From Nepenthes gracilis (taxonomy: Eukaryota > Streptophyta > Magnoliopsida > Caryophyllales > Nepenthaceae), in the NCBI GenBank assembly GCA_033239525.1, contig BSYO01000019.1, positions 4,221,087 to 4,285,086 on the forward strand: 64,000 nucleotides of DNA. The letters are read 5' to 3'. The stretch's first letter is position 1. The number at the start of each line of letters is the position of its first letter. The notes under the pieces were generated by a model. That model made no database searches and had not been told where the DNA came from. It saw only the letters and a list, made by a program, of their open reading frames with translations. A program made the position numbers and the translations under genes. Positions 47,901 through 59,112 of this stretch are shown piece after piece.

Positions 47901-50900
47901 CTCCCTTCATCAACTCTCATAGATTCTTAAAAAAGAAAACATATAGCCCATCTAGCTCAGGGGGTATGAGAGGCTTCATGGAGAAAAAGGCTTTTTAACT
48001 TCCTCCATAAAGGGGGTAGCTTCTAAAATCCTCCTATCAAAATCAGTATTTGTGGGCTAATTAATCTGAAGATTACCTATCTCCAATGGCACAAGGTCAT
48101 GGTACATGTTTTAAAAATACTGATAAACGACCGAAACAGATGATAAGTCAAATCACAGGACCCGAAATTATTACACTTGAAAGTGGCTTCGAATACTGAT
48201 TATATGTGACCTCAAAACATACATAAGGAGAGACGGTCACACTAAAATTAGAGTAAAAAAAATCATGACTTAAATATACTAATGCACGATACCAAAATCA
48301 AAGTAAATCACCAACAAAATATTGCTATAAATTAATTATTGCAATACCATTAAACTGTAGCACAATAAGCACTCTAAATTTATTATTTTGATACATAATA
48401 CATTATCTGAAACTCTAAATCCTAATTCTAGTCGTCGATTGGCTTTTCATTAATCTAATCACCTGTAAGTATGCCCCAAATCCTCTAATCTAAAAGGTTT
48501 GTGAAAATCAAAGTAAATGTAAGTCAATTGATAAGTACAATATATAATTTTCATAATTGAACATCGGCTTTTATATCAAAATATGCTAAAAAAATATGAT
48601 CAAAATTAAAATATTAGCATAATTAATAAGTATATCATGCATACTTTTTTTAAAGTTGTGATCAATTTCCTTTCTTAAAATGTGCATCAATAAAGTATCC
48701 ATAAATCATGCAAAATTTGTAGACCAATGATTAGTAGGGGCTCACCGACAAATGAGCAACCATCAAAACTTGGGTTATGTATATTTTCACACAATTAAAT
48801 ATTATACGCTACTATTTAAAACTCGTAGGTGGGTCATCATACATATAACATTATAAATAAGACCAAACTCTACTTTCAATAATCGAACATTGATTATACT
48901 ATATTATGTTAGGATATATCATAAAATATTATAATTAACTCTCTACAATGGTTCATATTTAATCAAATGAAAAACTCTACTAGAATACGAATATAATTCT
49001 TCATATTTTTTCATATTAGAAAAATTATCACTATCTTTAAGCTTATGAAGAGTTTCCCTCCTTAATTTTGTAAAACACTTATCGTGCATTATATCATAAT
49101 TCTTACAGGAACTTAAATATGTAATTCTAAAATATGTCAAAACTATATTATGAAATTTCAATGCAAAAATGTTATTTCAAAAATTATAAGAAAATTAGTA
49201 TAATTAGTATAATTTTATTATTTTCTTTCAATTATAAAGCATACAAAAGTAATAAAGTGTGAAATCAAAGTATGTAAAATATATACTTAAAAGATTTTAA
49301 AAATATAGAAACCTGTATTCGAAAATTAAAAACATGTAAGGACAATTAAATGTAATTTCGTAATATACATGAATATTGTTATAGAAAGTTTACTTGGAAA
49401 CATAATATACATGAAATAAGGATATGGATATCATAAAATTATATAAAATGGAGATGAGAGTATACGCATGTAAGGTGTAAATATCTTGGATATGAAATTG
49501 TAGTATGCATAATTATTTGAGACTATAAATACAATAGAGATAAGAAAAGATAGTAATAAGAGAAAAATATGTTTGGATACGCTTATTTGTACATAAAATC
49601 ATCAAAAACTTCTTTAGATGCAATTGGACTTGGCTTCTCTAGCAATTTCTTTCTCCTTCTCTTTCTTATATTCTTTTCTCTCTCTTCTCTCAAAATTAAG
49701 TAAAAATGACTAAAAATTAGCTAAATGGTTTTTATGAAAAATTGATGCACGTGCACCTTTTAGACCCGCATTAGGCACAAAGAAAGAAATCATACTACAT
49801 ACAAGCATCCGTCAGATGTGTATCAAGCACAAGCATTTTACCAATAATATGCATGACTATTTCTCAGATGCACATCAAATGTGAGTAATCTATTTAAAAT
49901 ACATACAAACGTCTCAGAGGCGTCTTTTAGGCACGCCCTTTCTACCCGAAACACGCATGTGTATGCGTCAAGTGCCATTTGGATATCACTTAGTCTAATG
50001 TGATCTAATTAGAATATTAACTTTGATCCAAATTCTCATTTAATCTCAATAATTTTTATCTTAATTTAATTAATTATAATTAAAATTATAATTCAAAATT
50101 TATACGTTACATTAAACCCATGATCAATGTAACTCTGATGAGATTGGTGACAATAACTGTCTAGAATTTGCATCTCCACTCTTTGTAGGCCACCACTCAA
50201 TCAAGCTCCTCGTGAATAGAGCCCGATTGTTCACACATATTTAATTAGGTGTATTTGGGCCCTATAATGCCCAAATCAAAGAGGCAACAAGCATTAAGCA
50301 AGGTTCGGAACTAGAGGCATTTTGCTAGATTTGTCAATTTTCTACCCTGTTTACCATCGGAGAAGAAGATATCATTGAAATCACATAGGACACACCAAAT
50401 TAGCAAGTATTATTTAGCCAACTTATCCATGTCTACCCATAGCTAGCGCCTCTATTGCAAATTAGGTTTGAAATAAATTGGTCTCACTATCCAATTAGGA
50501 TTGCCATCACCGTCCCGGATAAGCAAGTGTATAGCTTGCTCGTTGATCTTGATGACTTCAACCCTGATCAACTCCTTTTGCCAAAGAACATAAATCCTCT
50601 AAATAAGCCCTGTGCATTGATAATTGTAGTGCCATTTAATTCCAATTTTCTAACGACTTTGTAGCTCTAATGTCACTTAGTCGTGGCCCCTGAATAATCA
50701 CCATTGTCAGCTTACGAGCTAATCTGATTTCTTTAAATTCACTTCTAAAACCTTTAGTAGCTACTCCGCGATAGTTCTAAGAAACGATCCGCATAATAAA
50801 TCTTTCGTAAGGGGTAGGCAATATCGCCCATGTCATAATTTGACTTGTATGATTATTTCTATGTCATCACTAATCAGAGAGTGGTCCTCTAAGTGCTCAA

Positions 50901-51461
50901 ACTCCATTGTAGCCACTTCATTTAGGATGTTAGGACCATTGGAGGAAAAGGACTTGTGGGAGGCTGTGGTGGAGGAAAATTGGTTGTGTGAAGGATGTGG
51001 TGTTGATGATCAAGGGGGCTATGTGGCCTAAGGGTAGACTTGGGAGGTTGCAGCTAGATGGTTGCATGTTGGGAATGTCCTTCAGGTTGTCCTTATTAAT
51101 GGTGCTAGGATGCCTAGAAGAAAGAAGGTTAAGGCTTTTGGTGGGCTGTGGATTCAAATCTTTAGGGAGGGCGTTTCTAGGTGGAGATTTGGAGGGGGCC
51201 AAATGTTTGCCAGGAAGGTTGTTGGTTTGAGCTAAATTTTTAGTAGAAGATCCCTTCAATTTTTGTGTCTTCTGGCTTATAATCCGAAATTTTTATCCAA
51301 TTTAATTGGATTTATTTATTATTTTTAATAATTTGGATATGATAAAAATTAATTAAATATTATAAAATTTTAAAGGATATTTAGATTTGTTGGGCCGGTG
51401 CCCGAGGTGCGCCTGTTTTGTCGTCTGAGTATCAATTTGGGTTTTAAAAAAAGAAGATAAA

Positions 51462-51517
<56 letters not shown>

Positions 51518-54500
51518 ACATAAAAGCAGAAGAAAGAAGAGGAAAAGCGGGGCTCGGGTGTGAGGTTTCTCAAGGGTTTTGGAAAAAGGGAGGAGAGGGA
51601 AGAAGGCTGCGGCGGAGAGTAGTCGGCGGCCATTTGTGGCAATAACGGCAATGCCGGAGGCCAAGGAGGAAACAATGACGGCGCAGGGAGCCAAGCAATG
51701 TACACGGTAGAGGTCAACACGAGAGAGAGTGAGTTGCTGCATGAAGGAGAGGCGGAGCAAAGGGAGGTTTTTGGGTCCGATTCCGACTTTGAGTTAGTTT
51801 AAAAAGTTGTAGATCGAGTCGAGGTAAGTGTACTCATACTCTCATTTTCCTCTCTTTCAATGTTTATTTGTTTTTTATCCGGTATTATTACTTTGGTACC
51901 CATCCAAAATATGAAAAATGTGTAACCCATAATTGTTACTTAAAAAATTTATAATTTATTGTCCGATTCCCTCTTCCGATTCGCCCAATTTGACTTCGCC
52001 AAACCCTAAACCATGCCCAACTCAGGATTGTCCACATTTCCTTCTATTATATGCTTAATTGTCCCCAAATTATAAATTATCATGTCCTAATTATGCATAT
52101 ATATCGGTCGGGCGGCTGATCTCACAAGTATTGACTCGTTTGTGACATCTGAAAACTGTAAAACAACCCTATTACTGTTCACTCGAGGTAAAATATGAAT
52201 TTTTTATATTTCCATCGTAATTAATTGTTATGTAAACTATATCTAATTGTATATGATTATTTGTGTGCTCCGAAAATATGTGTTTATGATCCAAATGTGA
52301 AGAAAATGTGTTCTAAAGGCCCCCAAAGTAATAATTGCCTAATAGTGGTAAGAAATCCTAATCTTTCCTATACATTATAATGTCCATGCATCCAAATTAA
52401 CTTGTGAAAATACTTAATTCCAAAGGAAAGATAATAACCGTATATGTATTCGAAGAAAAGCTCACAATATGATATGTGATCGAATTACTCTCCCAAATGG
52501 AGATATTGTTAATTGAATTGTAGTAGATCTTTCCTCAAATGAATAAGAAACCATGAAATTAAAACCATGGAATTATAATACAGAGGTAATATCCCTTGGC
52601 CTGCCAGTAGCATTACAATAGAGACTCAAGGATTATCCTAACCACGTATTTTAGTGGGTAATACTCTTGTAAGAGTTTGGATATTACTATGGAAGGACGA
52701 GAACTGTCTCTGGGCTCTGGTAGAACATGTGGGGGCCTTGTGTTAACAGCCCATCTACAGGCATGATATGTAGATGGCCCGCCTCTGGGTCGATAATAGG
52801 AGCTTGTGACCTTAGATCATGTGGGATATCATGATCCTTTCCTCATTCTCCCGCACCTTTAGTTAGTAAGACTTACTGATACTGATCCGCAAAAATGACT
52901 AATAATGCAGAATTTACTTTTCAAAGAAAAGAAAGACAAACATGAGAATCAATTGCATTCTAACGCACATTCAATCATGTTTTCTATTTATGCATCTGCA
53001 TTATGATCATATGTTCTTTTGCTTTATTTCGTTTATATTACTATCATCTTTGATTATATTATACTTGAACTCTTACTGCCTCTACTTGCCTCCAAATTAG
53101 CACGGGCCAGTTATATCCAACGGGACAGTATAGGAATTAGAAGTGGACTAGGCTCTGAATCTAGAAGATCATATCGAAGACTTATATTTTGTAGTTCGCA
53201 AGTATTATAGATAATTGTATTTATTTATATTTCTATTGAGATTATTTATATATATTGTACAAATAGCTGATAAGCAGATAGAATAGCTTCCACCGCATTT
53301 GGATTTATTTGTACTTTTATAAATTATTGTGGTTTATAACAAGTACCTAGTGGCATCTCTCTTGGGCCGACATTGTGTTTAGATACACCGCAATGGAGCC
53401 ACGAATTATAGTGACATTTGGATCCTTTGTGGTGTTGTATCCTGTTGTTCTATGTTGTTGCGACTTGGAGTTATTGGGTTGTGCATGCGTGAGTTGTTGA
53501 GACGTTGTGGCATTTAGGGAGGATTTTTATATGTTGTACAGGATGTTTCACAGGTTTTTATATAGTCTGACGTCCTTATTATAGATAAAACTCTGCCGAA
53601 TTTTTGACAGAAAAAACGGTCCATCACATTGCTAGTTTCTAAGTTGTTTAGTTTAGAGAAACTTAAATTGATAGCGCTCTACTCTTTTTTTTCTAGAAGG
53701 GATGAATCTTGTTACTTGATTTGTCATCTATCTTCAGGGAGCATGGAGCTAGGGCCCATAGTCCCAGGTTGTAGATGGGGATGATCCGACTTCTGGTATA
53801 CCTTCTAGTCCATTGGACCCGCTTAATATTTATAATCATGTGGCATTTGTGTCTTTCCTTTTCCATGAATTGTGCAATGCTTATAGACATGAGAATTTCA
53901 GCGTTCGGACGGATAATACATTAAATGAAAATAAGTTTCATCTTAAAACTCAACAATATTAAAAACATATTCTCCATTTTTAGTATTCAAATTGATTCTA
54001 TATAAAGAATTTTATGATGAACCAATTAGAAAAAAAAAAGGCTCTAACTATCATTACCAATTTATATATTCTTATAGAGTTCTTTAACGTGATATCCATA
54101 TTATTGCACAAATCAAAATATACTAACTGAATTTTTCACTAATATAAAATTAATATTAAAGTAAAAATAACAGAAAAAATTTGAGGGACATTTTAACATC
54201 TTAATTTATAAAAAATGACAAAATATGAGAAAGTGAATGAGACAAGCATTAATTTATAATTACCAACTCTTCAATTCAACTTTGTCCTGAATCATAAGGG
54301 AAAGGGCAGCCAGTGAGACACCATCTTCGTTCTTCGTCAAGAACTTACAAACAGGCGCAAGCCCGTAGAGCCGCTCGACGCTGCCATTCGACAGCATCTG
54401 AATGGAGCAAGTGACGATGGAGTAGCTAGCCAAGAGGCGGAGCATACGATCTAACATCGCGGCGGTGTCAGGGCTGTTGGTGGGCAGCTCGGCGACAATC

Positions 54501-54682
54501 TCCTTTGGTGACAGGTAAGCCCCCGGGCCTGCTCTCTTTATGATCTCGAGCACGTTAAGCTCAATAATGGCTTTTAGAACCATTATTGGTGCCGAACCAC
54601 TTACGAGTGTCATGGCATATAAGAATAGCTCCTCTTCTTCCTCCATTGGGTTCAACTTCGTTTCTCCTGTCACTGAATCCAT
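41997..54682 (-). CDS. Caffeic-acid-O-methyltransferase-like enzyme, four exons, 365 residues
   Basis: Exons on the minus strand: 54264..54682, 43661..43971, 42735..42799, 41997..42299. All introns are GT-AG and the joined frame is open from ATG (A at -3, G at +4) to TAA; 365 residues is the usual COMT length. The N-terminal dimerisation part holds [20 protein letters not shown]. The SAM site holds [20 protein letters not shown] and EGDMF, with Asp231, Asp251, Met252 and Lys265 of alfalfa COMT numbering kept. The catalytic base His269 (FHDWNDEQC) and Glu297 are kept. Odd: Glu329 is Val, Trp266 is Arg (first codon of exon 4), and pocket positions Asn131, Leu136, Ala162, His166, His183 and Asn324 are Ile, Glu, Ile, Asn, Pro and Thr. 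The family transfers methyl groups from SAM to phenolic hydroxyls in the cytosol. The substrate is unlikely to be plain caffeic acid; weak or lost activity is possible. Intron 1 is 10,292 bp and full of TEs. Confidence 0.92.
42900..43600 (-). repeat. Imperfect tandem repeats, about 270 bp, within intron 2
   Basis: Three diverged units start near 42905, 43190 and 43440. Shared marks are a CCTTTC/AAAGACAAAAC start, an AAACT(C/T)A(A/G)(T/C)AATGG-type centre and ACCTCTTTATTG with TATATTGTG(G/A)GG near the end. They fill most of the 861-bp intron. No coding content. Confidence 0.55.
43986..44749 (-). other. Intron 1, AT-rich part without repeats recognised
   Basis: Ordinary AT-rich intron DNA between exon 2 and the LINE. 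Nothing else was recognised. Confidence 0.6.
44750..51270 (-). mobile_element. L1-type LINE, copy 2, in intron 1
   Basis: Same strand as the host gene. 44750-50629 is collinear with copy 1. Upstream of that it continues: ORF2 starts at 50794 with MRIVS, a TAG in place of the usual Trp codon (50777-50779), then [11 protein letters not shown], the N-terminus of the LINE endonuclease. A Ser/Pro/Lys-rich frame (50930-51259) probably belongs to the ORF1 end. The RT shows [25 protein letters not shown] and CVNDLLLF, the catalytic DD being ND. An LTR is embedded between endonuclease and RT as in copy 1. The 5' end is cut by the LTR at 51276. Inactive. Confidence 0.85.
48150..50111 (-). mobile_element. 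LTR embedded in LINE copy 2
   Basis: The minus strand starts TGTAACGTATAAATTTTG at 50111 and runs to about 48150, matching 19665 to about 17700 in copy 1 with few differences. It splits the endonuclease from the RT at the identical point. Confidence 0.6.
51276..53628 (+). mobile_element. Solo LTR of family Y in intron 1, antisense to the host gene
   Basis: Its left end is a degraded form of the usual start (TAATCCGAAATTTTTATCC). Marks: GTGCCCGAGGTGCGCC box, (TA)n and (AAT)n (about 51463-51512), a G/A-rich segment with GTCCGATTCCGACTTTGAG, GGTAAGTGTACTCATACTC, and a 3' end near CTCTGCCGAATTTTTGACAG and CCATCACA. No gag or pol is attached. It is the longest Y copy here. The 135- and 116-codon minus frames at 51353-51760 come from the AAT tract and are not genes. 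Confidence 0.7.
53629..54263 (-). other. Intron 1, first part after the splice donor
   Basis: AT-rich intron DNA. A 65-codon minus-strand frame (53693-53890) might be more of LINE ORF1, displaced by the Y LTR, but has no motif I recognise. The donor is GTAATTATA at 54263 downward. Confidence 0.5.
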
Positions 54683-54792
54683 ATTAGTTTACTGCTGGTG
54701 GTGGTGGTGGAGAGGTTGGTGATGTAGCAGGAGCAGGAGGTGGTAGTGGTTAGAGATGAGAATAATTTTTCAGTTGTAGAAGGTGCTTTATA
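54683..54792 (-). promoter_or_regulatory. O-methyltransferase core promoter and 5' UTR
   Basis: TATAAA on the minus strand at 54792-54787 lies 104 bp before the start codon, within CCACACCATATAAAGCACC. A leader rich in CCACC/CTCC follows, so transcription probably starts near 54755-54765. The same region occurs at 5757-5885 (TATA kept) and at 61192-61300 (TATA changed to CATAAA). Confidence 0.7.
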
Positions 54793-55679
54793 TGGTGTGG
54801 TTGTCCTAAGGGGTGCACAATGTTTTTTAATATACCAAAGAAATTTGGGCAACATTGAAAAGTCTTGTATTACTATATTATTATATATCTATTTAAAAAT
54901 ATATCTATATCTTATTCATTTTAATATATTTTTTAGATTAATAGTATCATCTATATTTTTTCAATTTTAAAAATGATATTGGATTAATTCTTGCTAGATG
55001 AATAGTTGTTCACTTATTATCCTATTAAATATTATTTATTACGTAACATATATTAAATTTTATAAAATTTGATAAATATATAAAGATATTATAAATGAAA
55101 ACAGTCATAAAATAAGACCCATTTAATTTTTTAGAATGAGTGCGGTTATGAAAAAAAGTATCCGGTTCAACTCAATCCAACAAGAACTATAATATTTTTT
55201 TATAAATATAATAGCATAAGAAATATTCATCCATCTATTTTTATCTAATTCGTTATTAAATGAGGATATATGAGACGGTAATTTATTAAAAAATATTTAA
55301 AATGCAACTAAAATATTTCTCCACATACTACTCCTTAATTAAGCTCATCACCTAATTTGTATTCAATAATTAGTTGAAAAAATTCAACTAAAAAATTTCA
55401 TTCAATGGTATAAGAACCTCATATTTCCAAAAAAAAAAAATAGATTTTTTAATTTATATTTGATACCAAAAGACACATGATTAACATAAGGTTTGGATCA
55501 CGGATTAAATTTAAATAAAAATTTATAAATATTAAGTGGTATTTTGTCACATATGTTTTGATCATTCAAGCTAAAAGCTACAACCATTTTTATTTTAAAC
55601 CAAACACTTTTTATTTTAAGTTATTTTTATTTAAACTATTATATTTATATATAGAAATATAAAATTAAAATTTTATATT

Positions 55680-58035
55680 GAAAGTTTTTGCAGATCACAA
55701 AAATATTAATATTTTTTGGGATAAAAGCCGAGAAAAGATACACGCTTTAAAATTCATATTTGGTGGGGTTGAGGCCATCTTCAATGACGAATGCACTTGT
55801 AGTTAAGATAGATCCCGCATCTCCTACCTAATATCATTGACCAACTTGGTATCTCTTTCGTGAATAATTCCTTTAATTCAAAAAGCTATTTATTAATAAT
55901 TTAATTATTTTAAATGATATTTTTAAAACAATTAACAAAATCATCACTAATTATTAAAAAAATAAACACTTAAAGTTGAAAGAAAAAAGGTTTAATGTGG
56001 CCGACTAATAGCAGAAGCAAGTAATAGCAAAAGTGGCCAATGATATTCGCTTTCATTGGTACACGTTTCCCGTAAAATACAATCAACTTGTAAAAATATA
56101 ATACTAATTGAACTTATTTACTATTTATAGTTAAGCCACGTTTCCAACCATACAAATAACAATGCATAATTTCATATTTTAGATTGACAGATTGTTAAAA
56201 AGCATACATTTTTTCATACTACCATAAATAGCACAGAACCTCTTAAATCCACCGACAAACATAGTATCATCAAAATCTATTTTCAATATCTTAAAATGTG
56301 GATCAATTTTAAAGATTGATTAAACGCAAAAGATCATATCAGAACTACAACAATTTTTACTTCTAGTGAAGATAAATATTCTAAAAATGGCATAACACAA
56401 ATATAAGTAGTACTTAAAAATAAACGAGTTATTAACGGATATATTTTTTACCTTTTAAATTATATTATATTTAAAAAATATTCGACAAAATAAATAATAT
56501 ATAATATATTTTTAATAGTATTTTATATAATTTTATTTTTAATATATTTTTAAATATTTATATTTATATATGGGTCATGCTATTCCAACACATAAAATAG
56601 CACGACCCAACACAGCGTGGTTCATATACGGTGTTGAACCAAGACATATAAGTCTTGTATTGCGTCAAAAATAGCCCATAATATCAACATGTTATATTAG
56701 GTATGGTACAAATAAATAAACAATGCCGGGTCAATACAGCCAATTGCACATCACTACAATTGATCTTGAAAATGAGGTTGCTTCCATGAAAAAAACTACT
56801 CAAGATTTCCACATCACATGAAAGTTTCAGCGGACAACAAAAATACTAATATTTTCGGGTTAAAAATCAAGAAAAGGTACACAATTTGAAATTTAAATTT
56901 CCTAGGATTGAGGTTATCTTCAATGTCAAATGCACCTGTGGTGGTTAAGAAGGATCCCACATCTCCTACCTAATGTCATTGACTGTCCCAACATCTCGTT
57001 CGTTCAATAATGCATTCTTCTGCTCTCTATAATTATTAATTTAAAAAAATATATTATAATTTAATTATTTTAAATAATATTTTTAACAAAATTATCAGAA
57101 TCACCACTAATTATTTAAAAAATAAACAACTAAATGTGAAAGAAAAAAGGTTCAACATGGGCCGACTAATAACAAATGTAACTATAGAAGTGGCCGACGA
57201 TATTCACTTTTGTTAAATAGGCTAACGTAAAACAAAATCGGCCAATAAAAATATAATACCGGCTGAATTTATTTACAACTTATTGCTGGGCCACGGTTCC
57301 AGCATTGCAAGTAACAGTTCAAAATTTTATTTTTAAATTTGCAAAAGGCTTAAAAGCATACCATTTTTTTCTTACTTGCGTCAATAGCATAGAACCTCTT
57401 AATCCCTCTGACAAATATAGTATCATCAAAATCTGCTTTCAATATAATAAAAAAGTGTATCCATTTTAAGGATTAATTGGACGCAAAATATCATGCCAGA
57501 ATTACAACCATGTTCACTTCTAGTAAAAGGGAAGACCCTAAAAATAGTTGTAATAAAAATATAAGTAGTACCTAAAAATAACCAAGTTATTAACGGGTAT
57601 ATTTTTTTACTGTTTAAATTTCATTATATTTAAAAAAGCATTCGACAAAAAATAATAATAAATGATATATTTTTTGACAATATTTTATATAATTTTATTT
57701 TTAAATATATTTTTTAATGTTTACATTTAAATATGGGTTGTGCTGTTCCGACATATAGAATAGCACGCCCCAGCACAACGTGAGTCACATATGGTGTCGA
57801 ACAAAGGCATATAAATCCTGTATTATGCCAAAAATAGCTCATAATAACAGTACGCTATATTAGGTATTGTATATTTATTTTGAACGACCAAATAAGTAAA
57901 CAATGTCGGGTTAATACAGCCTATTGCACATCACTACAATTGATCTTGTAAATGAGGATAATTCCCCGGTAAAAACTACTCTAGATTATCAAGTCACGTG
58001 ATAGCTTTTGTGGACAACAAAATACCAATTGTTTC
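55680..58035. repeat. Direct repeats of 1.14-1.18 kb (two units and the start of a third)
   Basis: GAAAGTTTTTGCAGATCAC at 55680 recurs as GAAAGTTTCAGCGGACAAC at 56820 and, altered, at about 58000, where LINE copy 3 cuts it. Units share the GATCCC(G/A)CATCTCCTACCT, TGGCC(G/A)AC(T/G)A and GGGT hairpin blocks. They are clearly more diverged from each other than the two 6.47-kb blocks are, so this repeat is older. No coding frame; origin unknown. Confidence 0.85.
56572..56608. repeat. Inverted repeat (hairpin) in the 1.14-kb unit
   Basis: GGGTCATGCTATT and AATAGCACGACCC form a 13-bp stem with one mismatch around an 11-bp loop. The second unit has an equivalent at 57735-57771, with two wobble pairs and one mismatch. 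The copy at 63052-63088 is weaker. Confidence 0.6.
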
Positions 58036-59112
58036 TATATATAGTATAAAAGAATGAATTTTTAATCCAGAACTTGCTCCAATAATCTTTAGATCAAACA
58101 CGTTTTTTCATATATGCCATAATAACAATGAATAAAATAAATAATTAAGAACATATTTTTTTTGTTACAACACTAAAATAAAAGGAAAGAAGAATAGAGG
58201 GGAAACAAGTAGGCTGGGTTGAGTTCCTTAGCCAATACGCTTGGGGCAAGGGTCAAAAGAAGTCATAAAGTGTGCCAAGTTGATAGCAATCAGCTATGCC
58301 GCTGTTATAAGAGGTGTGTTTGCTCATGGAAGTTGGTATATATGTTCATCTCAATTCTAAATATATAATCAGCAACTATTTTTCCCTATCTTGGACTTTG
58401 GTTGATCAAGATTTTCTAGTTCCTAGCCATGAGCTCTCTACAATTCATAACGAACCCACGATTAGGGTTATCTTTATCCATACTCTACTAAATTTTCTAC
58501 TATAAACCGTAATAAATAAATTGGATTCAATAACAATCTTTCTTAGGTCCATCTTCCAATTGACCTGAAGGATGATTAAAAAAGCCTTAAGTTTGGCTAT
58601 GATGACACCTAAGAAGCCATTGAAATCAGTAGCTCACATTCGACGTGGTCTTGGCTGTATCCTCCAAAACTTGTCCACTCATCCTCTACAATACAAGTAT
58701 CGGTGTTGAAATTGATCTAATCTTGTAGAGGGAGAAGCTATGATGACACCTGCTTAGTATATCGCTATCCATCCTCCTAAAGGTGAGCACTTAGAGCACT
58801 TAGCTGGCGAAATGGACCTTGTTGAGGTCCTTCGCTAACTAACAAATAACCCAAGTTAATGGGGGTTCTTTATGCAAGTCGGAACAGAAGATTAGTAAGT
58901 TCCTTCAATTTCATATGATCTAGAGAGTCGCAAGAGTAAACAAGAGATAGGGCATTTACTTTTGTTAAAGAGTTGAAAATAGATTCATTCTTGTACATTG
59001 CTCTACAGCAATGAGGAAAGACATAACCAGCAATCGATTCCAAATCCATGTAACCATACTATATTCTCAGAAAAATGTGATTAATCATTTTAGAGAGCCC
59101 ACAATGATGTAC

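Larger units (their letters stand above)
54718..58035 (-). repeat. Tandem duplication, first unit: O-methyltransferase upstream DNA
   Basis: From GTGATGTAGCAGG (54718), in the 5' UTR, to at least 57525, this matches 61189-64000 at an offset of 6471-6478 bp with only scattered differences. It holds the promoter, about 900 bp of AT-rich upstream DNA and the 1.14-kb internal repeats. No coding frame was recognised here. With LINE copy 3 it makes a unit of about 6.47 kb. Confidence 0.9.

Noticed and set aside
14306..50629. CTACA...TGTAG ends of the two 5.88-kb copies as inverted repeats of a CACTA-type DNA transposon
   Set aside because: LINE ORF2 in copy 2 continues past 50629, so this end is a truncation point of copy 1. 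No target-site duplication was seen and the inverted match is only five bases.
51353..51760. Minus-strand frames of 135 and 116 codons with poly-Tyr or poly-Ile
   Set aside because: They are translations of an (AAT)n tract and the purine-rich part of an LTR. The same happens at 2484-2802 and 35013-35321.
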